Origin: CAWBKV01 sp041946675
GTDB lineage: Archaea; Halobacteriota; Methanosarcinia; Methanotrichales; Methanotrichaceae
NCBI GenBank assembly: GCA_041946675.1
Contig: JBHGAU010000005.1
Coordinates: forward strand, 1-64,000
DNA length: 64,000 nt
Reading direction: 5' to 3'
In this document: positions 58,569 through 64,000 of the stretch, one piece after another
Layout of the letters: the number at the start of each line of letters is the position of its first letter
Numbering within the stretch: position 1 is the first letter of the stretch
Program-made: the position numbers and the translations under genes
Notes under the pieces: model-generated
Database searches by the model: none
Seen by the model: only the letters and a program-made list of their open reading frames with translations
What the model was told of the DNA's origin: nothing

Positions 58569-59774
58569 CTACAAGATATCGTCGCTTTCAGTGCAGGCAA
58601 CAAGCGGATCGCGCACTGAGGAAGTGGCCAGGGTTATTATTGCTGCTATGATAGCAAATGCCTCGATGGCACCATTCACACCGTAAGTATCAGCAATTAC
58701 GCCTGCGACCAAGGGTCCTATCACGACGCCCATCATACGCGATGTATTGAACAGCCCGAATATTTCACCCCTGCGAGATGTGCAGGTGGCATCGGCAATA
58801 ATTGCAGCAGCCGCGGGATTCCCAATTCCAAGGCCGGTTCCAAGTGCGGCGTAAAGCAAAATGGCCTGCAACAGGCTGGATGCTCTCGGCAGAAGGGCAA
58901 AGGCGACAGTTCCCGAGAGACAGCCGGCGAATATCAGCAGCTTGCGTCTTCCTCTATCGGCCAATCTTCCAAAATAAATGTTGGACAGAGCCGTAGTTCC
59001 CCCATAGACAAGATATATAAGGCCGATCTCGGTCATTGATATTCCAAACCTTGAAGCGTAGCCTGGAAGCATTGTGGTATTGAATCCTCCAACGATTCCA
59101 ACCCACATAACAACTCCACAGCAGGCCAGGAATGTGGCTTTATATCCGGAAAGTATTAGATTCTCTCCTGATCGGTCAGAGCTTATCGAGGGTGATGTCT
59201 TATGCCCGGGCGGCTCATGTACTTTCATTAATACTGTTATTACTGAAATTACCCCAAGGAAGGCCCAGAAATAAAATGGGGCCGTGAGGCCATAAAGATC
59301 GTAAAGCCCTCCGCCAATTATTGGTCCGAAAGCCACGGCCGAAAAGAAAGAAGCATTATACCAGCCCATCGCGCTTCCCTTCCCTTCGGCCTGCTCGATT
59401 ATGAGTGCCATAGCCAGAGGCCATACGGCTGAAGCGCCGATGCCTCCCAGGATCCTGATTGGGAGAAGGATGTAGGCATTAGTTGCATAAATGTAAAGTG
59501 GAGGCAGGATCGTAAATGTAATTAGGCCCAGGACTAACAGCCATTTTCTGCCTGTCCTATCCGACAGCCGTCCGATTGGTACCTGGGTCAGCAGCTGAAC
59601 TGCTCCGTAGACTGAGACGACCATCCCAAGAAATGTATAAGATGCGCCCAAGCTCATAGCGTATAACGGAAAGATGGGTGCAACCAGCGAGAACCCAAGG
59701 ACCGCTACAAAAACTGAGAGATATAGTGGTACCAGAGCGCCTGATACTGCAGAGTTTTTACCTTCACCTTCCAT
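58569..59774 (-). CDS. MFS transporter
   Basis: This 401-residue protein has 12 membrane helices and the loop motif VPIGRLSDRTGRKWLLVLGL between helices 2 and 3, with a weaker repeat IYFGRLADRGRRKLLIFAG in the second half. PIFPLYAMSLGAS and GGIGASAVWPLAMALI match drug-efflux type members. The substrate cannot be told. Four bases separate it from the next gene on the same strand (RAM domain protein), which could be its regulator or simply co-transcribed. Confidence 0.92.
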   Translation of the reverse strand: MEGEGKNSAVSGALVPLYLSVFVAVLGFSLVAPIFPLYAMSLGASYTFLGMVVSVYGAVQLLTQVPIGRLSDRTGRKWLLVLGLITFTILPPLYIYATNAYILLPIRILGGIGASAVWPLAMALIIEQAEGKGSAMGWYNASFFSAVAFGPIIGGGLYDLYGLTAPFYFWAFLGVISVITVLMKVHEPPGHKTSPSISSDRSGENLILSGYKATFLACCGVVMWVGIVGGFNTTMLPGYASRFGISMTEIGLIYLVYGGTTALSNIYFGRLADRGRRKLLIFAGCLSGTVAFALLPRASSLLQAILLYAALGTGLGIGNPAAAAIIADATCTSRRGEIFGLFNTSRMMGVVIGPLVAGVIADTYGVNGAIEAFAIIAAIITLATSSVRDPLVACTESDDIL

Positions 59775-59778
59775 CTAA

Positions 59779-60012
59779 TTAGAACTTCAGCTCCATCCCC
59801 AGGATGGTTTGAGTATATGTTACTCCATTAATTTCCCTGACCTCGAGCACAGCCCTGTTGAGGTCCGATATGCTTTCTACATCTGCTATAGCTATGAAGT
59901 CGCGCTCGCCATATACCGGGACAACCTCACGAATGCCCTTGATCTTCATCAGCGAATCGTGAACCGATTTCTCGGTGCCCGGCTCGACGTTGATCATAAC
60001 GAATCCCTTCAA
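59779..60012 (-). CDS. Stand-alone Lrp/AsnC-type RAM domain protein
   Basis: This 77-residue protein has the RAM fold pattern KGFVMINVEPGTEKSVHDSL, GIREVVPVYGERDFIAIADV and EINGVTYTQTILGMEL. No DNA-binding part. The start is TTG at 60012 behind GAGGTG; the open frame runs back to 60126 but those 38 residues are Tyr/Asn-rich and without similarity. It is the first gene before the MFS transporter on the same strand. Confidence 0.78.
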   Translation of the reverse strand: MKGFVMINVEPGTEKSVHDSLMKIKGIREVVPVYGERDFIAIADVESISDLNRAVLEVREINGVTYTQTILGMELKF

Positions 60013-60106
60013 CAGGAACACCTCTTCGGTATTTTGGTTCTGATAGTATACCTGATAGTATAAGTAGTATCTCCAGTGATAATAAAAAGATCTATTGAGT
60101 AATGCA

Positions 60107-60589
60107 TTATTGAGTAATGCCTTCACCTGGCTTGATCATCTGCTTCAATGTTTCAATCTCGTCCTCAAAACGCTGAATAGGTTTGGCCTTAACGGCCAGA
60201 AGCATACAATCAAGGGCTTCCTGGATCCTTCCCATGCCTACAAGAGCTGTTGCCTTTGATTCCATATCCTCAGGCTCTCCTCCCAGCTTCAGCACATGCT
60301 CACAGCATTCCAGGGCCTCATCAAACTGGCAAATGCTCAGGAGTAAGACGCCCATATTCCTCAACGTTTCCAGGTTATTGGGATCAAGTGCGAGGGATTT
60401 GTTATAGCTCTCTATCGCCTCATTAATCCTGCCCAATTGGAAGAGAGCTACACCGCGATTATTCCAGGCCTCAGGGATATCGGGATTTATCGCTACAACG
60501 CGATCAAAGATCTCAGCGGCCTCCTCATACTGCATCCTTCTGACCTTATCCATCCCTTTATGAAGCAAAACTCTCTCTTTGGTGTTCAT
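60107..60589 (-). CDS. TPR-repeat protein
   Basis: This 160-residue protein has three to four tetratricopeptide repeats (MQYEEAAEIFDRVVAINPDI, EAWNNRGVALFQLGRINEAI, NLETLRNMGVLLLSICQFDE). No signal peptide. The ATG at 60589 follows GAGGTC; the frame extends 13 codons further. It lies seven bp after the DUF3467 gene and is probably co-transcribed. Related in style to the TPR protein at 50771. Confidence 0.88.
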   Translation of the reverse strand: MNTKERVLLHKGMDKVRRMQYEEAAEIFDRVVAINPDIPEAWNNRGVALFQLGRINEAIESYNKSLALDPNNLETLRNMGVLLLSICQFDEALECCEHVLKLGGEPEDMESKATALVGMGRIQEALDCMLLAVKAKPIQRFEDEIETLKQMIKPGEGITQ

Positions 60590-60596
60590 TGAGACC

Positions 60597-60938
60597 TCAC
60601 ATATAGCCCTGGATATTCGTCGTTTCACTGGAGCGAATCGATGGATTTGCTGCTGGCTGTGCTCCAGGCTTTTTTATCTCTCCGAAAAGCTTCTCATAAT
60701 CCTGTATATGGGCAGCAAGCCACGTCGCGAGTTCCTTTGCGGCCAATGGAGAGAGTATGATCTCCGCTTCGATCTTCCTCTCCATGACAGTCATCTGGTT
60801 TCCTCCTTCCGCTATAGTCTTCGGTGAATCATTGTAGAACGCAATTCGAAAATCGTATGGGCTATGTCCTCCTATCGCGCCGATGGCATAGATCTGTCTG
60901 AACTGCGGGCTTCGGGTTAATTCGATTGAAACTTCCAT
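60597..60938 (-). CDS. DUF3467 family protein
   Basis: This 113-residue protein has the DUF3467 pattern: HSPYDFRIAFYNDSP near 25-40 and IILSPLAAKELATWLAAHIQ then DYEKLFGEI near 60-90. The family is small and of unknown function. The C-terminal 25 residues are a Pro/Ala/Ser-rich tail. It is followed at seven bp by a TPR gene and divergent from carA. Confidence 0.75.
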   Translation of the reverse strand: MEVSIELTRSPQFRQIYAIGAIGGHSPYDFRIAFYNDSPKTIAEGGNQMTVMERKIEAEIILSPLAAKELATWLAAHIQDYEKLFGEIKKPGAQPAANPSIRSSETTNIQGYM

Positions 60939-61052
60939 GCTTGTCAGCGTTTGAACTCAAGCTTAAAATAGGTGATGATATATGATTACAGAAAAACCGT
61001 ATTTGCTATCGAAACGTTTTTAGGTGACTTAGCTACTTGTTTTGCCGATACT

Positions 61053-62162
61053 ATGATTGGGGTCCTAGGGTTAGAAGACGGTACAAAGGTGGAAGGAACT
61101 GGTTTTGGCGCGCCCGGTATTGTCTCTGGGGAGCTGGTATTCACAACGATCATGTCCGGCTATGAGGAGGCTCTGACCGATCCGTCATATCACGGCCAGA
61201 TGCTCATGTTCACATATCCTCTTCAAGGCAACTATGGAGTGAGCGGCGACAATTTCCAATCAAACAAAATATGGCCGAAGGCAATGGTCTGCAGGGAGAT
61301 ATGGGACCGCCCGGTGCATCACCGCTCATCAAGAACACTAAATCAGTTTCTCATTGAAGAAGGCAAACCCGGAATATGCGGAATAGATACAAGAATGCTC
61401 ACGCTCAAGGTCAGAGTGCAGGGATGTATGAGGGCAGCGCTTGTAGTAGGTGAAAAGGAAGATGTATCGGGGATAGATGTCGTTGAGATGGCCCGATCTC
61501 AGCCTGATATCTCTGCGCAGGATTTGTTGGGCGACGTCACATGCCAAGGGCCATATCGCATAAAGGGAAATGGCCCTCGTGTTGCTATGATCGATCTGGG
61601 GATCAAGAGGCATATATTGAACAGCCTAACGGCCAGGGGATTCGATATTCACGTCCTGCCTGCGCATGCCAGCATATCGGATATCGAGGCCATAGAGCCC
61701 GATGCTCTCTTCCTCTCTAACGGCCCTGGAGACCCCGAGAGGGCTTATGAGGCAATAGATGCAGTCAAACATTGTGCAGGACAGGTTCCTATCTTTGGAA
61801 TATGCCTTGGCCACCAGATTATCTCGTTAGCGTTGGGTGCGAAGACCTTCAAGCTTAAGTTCGGCCACCATGGAGGCAACCAGCCTGTGAAGGATATTGC
61901 TAAGGGAATTGTCTATATCACGTCTCAAAACCACAACTTTGCAGTCATGCCCAATTCAGTGGAGGGGACTGATATTGAGATCACTCAATTCAATGCGAAC
62001 GATAACACAGTAGAGGGAATAAAGAGCGATTATCTCAACGTTCTGGCCGTCCAGTATCACCCTGAGGCCCACCCCGGCCCCCTCTGCACAGAGGATCCGT
62101 TCTTCAGCTCGGTTTCAAGAATGATGAAGCCTAAAATCCCTGTGAGCGGGGGGAGGTATTGA
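61053..62162 (+). CDS. carA: Carbamoyl-phosphate synthase, small (glutaminase) subunit
   Basis: This 369-residue subunit hydrolyses glutamine and passes ammonia to CarB for arginine and pyrimidine synthesis. It has GLEDGTKVEGTGFGAPG, TIMSGYEEALTDPSYHGQ, and the class I amidotransferase triad: Cys in IFGICLGHQIISLALG, and His and Glu in VQYHPEAHPGP. The frame opens at 60972, but family members start at the sequence (M)IGVLGLEDG, so the ATG at 61053 is preferred; no good SD is seen, and a leaderless start is possible. Its stop overlaps the carB start (TGATG). Confidence 0.93.
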   Translation: MIGVLGLEDGTKVEGTGFGAPGIVSGELVFTTIMSGYEEALTDPSYHGQMLMFTYPLQGNYGVSGDNFQSNKIWPKAMVCREIWDRPVHHRSSRTLNQFLIEEGKPGICGIDTRMLTLKVRVQGCMRAALVVGEKEDVSGIDVVEMARSQPDISAQDLLGDVTCQGPYRIKGNGPRVAMIDLGIKRHILNSLTARGFDIHVLPAHASISDIEAIEPDALFLSNGPGDPERAYEAIDAVKHCAGQVPIFGICLGHQIISLALGAKTFKLKFGHHGGNQPVKDIAKGIVYITSQNHNFAVMPNSVEGTDIEITQFNANDNTVEGIKSDYLNVLAVQYHPEAHPGPLCTEDPFFSSVSRMMKPKIPVSGGRY

Positions 62163-64000
62163 TGCCGAAGCGCGCCGATATCCACAAGGTCCTTCTCATA
62201 GGATCAGGCCCGATTCTCATAGGACAGGCCGCGGAGTTCGATTTCTCAGGATCACAGGCATGCAAATCATTACGTGAAGAGGGAATTGAGGTCGTCCTTG
62301 TCAACTCGAATCCTGCGACGATCATGACAGATCCAGAGATGGCCGAGAAGATCTACATCGAGCCCTTAGTCCCTGAGATAGTTGCAAAGATCATAGAGAA
62401 GGAGAGGCCTGATGGCATAATTGCAGGCATCGGCGGCCAGACCGGCCTCAACATAACGAGCGAGCTTGCAGAGATGGGCATCCTTGAGAAGTACAATGTG
62501 GAGGTTCTCGGCACTTCCGTGAAATCCATCCGGGAAGCAGAGGACAGGGATTTATTCAAAAAGGCTATGCAGAGGGTAGGGGAGCCTGTTCCAAAAAGCG
62601 TAGCGGTAAACTCAATGGATGAAGCTCTGGCTGCTATGGAGGAGCTAGGACTCCCGCTGGTCGTAAGGCCCGCATATACATTGGGCGGAACTGGCGGAGG
62701 AATAGCCCACACGCGCGAGGAGCTCGTCAGGATATGCGATCTTGGACTGAAGAGATCGAGAATTCATCAGGTGCTCCTTGAGGAGAGTGTCGAGGGCTGG
62801 ATTGAGCTAGAGTACGAGGTGATGAGAGACTCGAATAACACCTGCATCACCATCTGCAATATGGAGAATATGGATCCCATGGGCATACATACGGGCGAGT
62901 CAATCGTCGTTACACCCATACAAACCCTCTCCGATCAAGAGATACAGATGCTCAGAAGTGCCGCCATAAACATCATTCGTGCCCTGGGCATCGAAGGCGG
63001 CTGCAATATCCAGTTTGCAGTCAAGGATGGGGATTACAGAGTTATAGAGGTCAATCCAAGGGTTTCACGCTCATCTGCCCTTGCCTCAAAGGCTACCGGA
63101 TATCCAATCGCCCGCGTGACAGCCAAGATTGCAATCGGAATGACTCTTGATGAGATCAGAAACGATGTCACAAAGGAGACTCCTGCATCTTTCGAGCCGA
63201 CTGTAGATTATGTCGTCATAAAGATTCCAAGGTGGCCCTTCGATAAGTTCGTCAAGGCGGATAAGAATCTGACTACAGCCATGAAATCCACTGGTGAAGT
63301 CATGGCTATCGGCCGCAGCTATGAAGAAGCGCTGATGAAAGCCATTCGATCCCTAGATATCGATAAGGAGTTTGGATACGCCGGCAAATATACCACATGG
63401 ACCGATGAGGAGATAGTTGAGCTTCTGAAGCATCCGACCGATGAGCGGCTGTTTGCGATTTATGAGGCACTGCGCCGGGGAATGAGCCCTGATGAAATTG
63501 TCAGGCTAACATCTATCGGTCTATATTTCATCTACAGGATCGAAAATATCATTGCAATGGAGGAGGAGGTCAGAAGAGACGGCCTGAATCCTGACACACT
63601 TCGCAAAGCCAAGCGTATGGGCTTCACTGATGAGCGTATAGCAAAGCTCGTTGGAAAGACCTGCGAAGAGGTAACCGATTACAGGATTGCACAGGGCATC
63701 ATCCCGACATACAAGATGGTGGATACTTGTGCGGCCGAGTTCGCAGCCAAGACGCCTTACTACTACTCATCATATGATACCGAGTGCGAGCTGAACCCAA
63801 CCAGCAACAAAAAGGTCCTGATACTGGGATCGGGGCCCATCAGGATCGGCCAGGGAATAGAGTTCGATTACTGCACAGTCCATGCAATCAAAGCCCTTCG
63901 TGATCAGGGGATAGAGGCACAGATCGTCAACAACAACCCTGAAACTGTCTCCACTGATTATGATACCTCCGATAAGCTCTTCTTCGAGCCGGTGACCCTC
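62162..64000 (+). CDS. carB: Carbamoyl-phosphate synthase, large subunit (5' 613 codons; runs off the window)
   Basis: The ATG overlaps the carA stop and follows GGGGGAGGTATT. The visible part covers the first ATP-grasp half (VLLIGSGPILIGQAAEFDFS, RPAYTLGGTGGG, VIEVNPRVSRSSALASKATG), the oligomerisation domain, and the opening of the second half (VLILGSGPIRIGQGIEFDY). Full-length CarB is about 1070 residues. No frameshift or stop is present to the window edge. Confidence 0.96.
   Translation, partial: MPKRADIHKVLLIGSGPILIGQAAEFDFSGSQACKSLREEGIEVVLVNSNPATIMTDPEMAEKIYIEPLVPEIVAKIIEKERPDGIIAGIGGQTGLNITSELAEMGILEKYNVEVLGTSVKSIREAEDRDLFKKAMQRVGEPVPKSVAVNSMDEALAAMEELGLPLVVRPAYTLGGTGGGIAHTREELVRICDLGLKRSRIHQVLLEESVEGWIELEYEVMRDSNNTCITICNMENMDPMGIHTGESIVVTPIQTLSDQEIQMLRSAAINIIRALGIEGGCNIQFAVKDGDYRVIEVNPRVSRSSALASKATGYPIARVTAKIAIGMTLDEIRNDVTKETPASFEPTVDYVVIKIPRWPFDKFVKADKNLTTAMKSTGEVMAIGRSYEEALMKAIRSLDIDKEFGYAGKYTTWTDEEIVELLKHPTDERLFAIYEALRRGMSPDEIVRLTSIGLYFIYRIENIIAMEEEVRRDGLNPDTLRKAKRMGFTDERIAKLVGKTCEEVTDYRIAQGIIPTYKMVDTCAAEFAAKTPYYYSSYDTECELNPTSNKKVLILGSGPIRIGQGIEFDYCTVHAIKALRDQGIEAQIVNNNPETVSTDYDTSDKLFFEPVTL

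Overview
The window is archaeal and almost certainly from an acetate-using methanogen of the Methanothrix (Methanosaeta) type. It carries archaeal MCM, archaeal DnaG, NMD3, Spt4, RNA polymerase subunit E', aIF2 gamma, TruD, Pth2, GTP-dependent dephospho-CoA kinase, the dehydroquinate-route enzyme ADH synthase and a methanogenesis-marker-11 protein. TATA-like boxes and Shine-Dalgarno (SD) sites are both present. The genus is an inference; the methanogen assignment is stronger.

Layout. 1-7.2 kb: 3' end of a tRNA-Pro, a zinc-ribbon methyltransferase-like gene, a two-subunit ATP-citrate lyase operon followed by an aconitase-family (LeuC/HacA-type) subunit, a small membrane protein and tyrS. 7.3-16.7 kb: an accessory island rich in decayed genes. 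It holds two wrecked heavy-metal P1B-ATPases beside one intact CadA/ZntA-type pump, a CbiX/CfbA chelatase, a broken YnfA, a severed ABC-exporter nucleotide-binding domain, a flavodoxin, a lone RAM-domain protein, a secreted protein with an upstream decayed paralogue, and a small methyltransferase with an inverted partial copy. Six inverted-repeat sites of the form TTAGG-N16-CCTAA lie in this island, several just upstream of TATA-like boxes, and look like the operators of one regulon.

16.7-29.5 kb: signalling and membrane functions (response regulators, a multi-PAS histidine kinase with a REC-PAS-PAS partner and a winged-helix protein), a Ca2+/H+ antiporter, PLP-type arginine decarboxylase and two exported or membrane proteins with transglutaminase-like domains. 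29.5-39 kb: housekeeping clusters on the minus strand (pth2-truD-mmp11-IorA-like; dnaG; mcm-DUF424-nmd3). 39-47 kb: an exported metalloprotease that seems to start at ATT, a slipin/NfeD pair, and the conserved archaeal operon aIF2 gamma-PIN-rpoE-spt4-DPCK-S24e-S27ae. S27ae is only 49 codons.

47-64 kb: PC4-like protein with an unknown partner, ADH synthase behind a palindromic promoter, an encapsulin nanocompartment with its encapsulated ferritin-like cargo and a good terminator, TPR and NodS-like proteins, MutS, an Mrr-like nuclease, a 50-residue zinc-ribbon protein, an MFS transporter, a TPR/RAM/DUF3467 group, and carA-carB (carB runs off the right edge).
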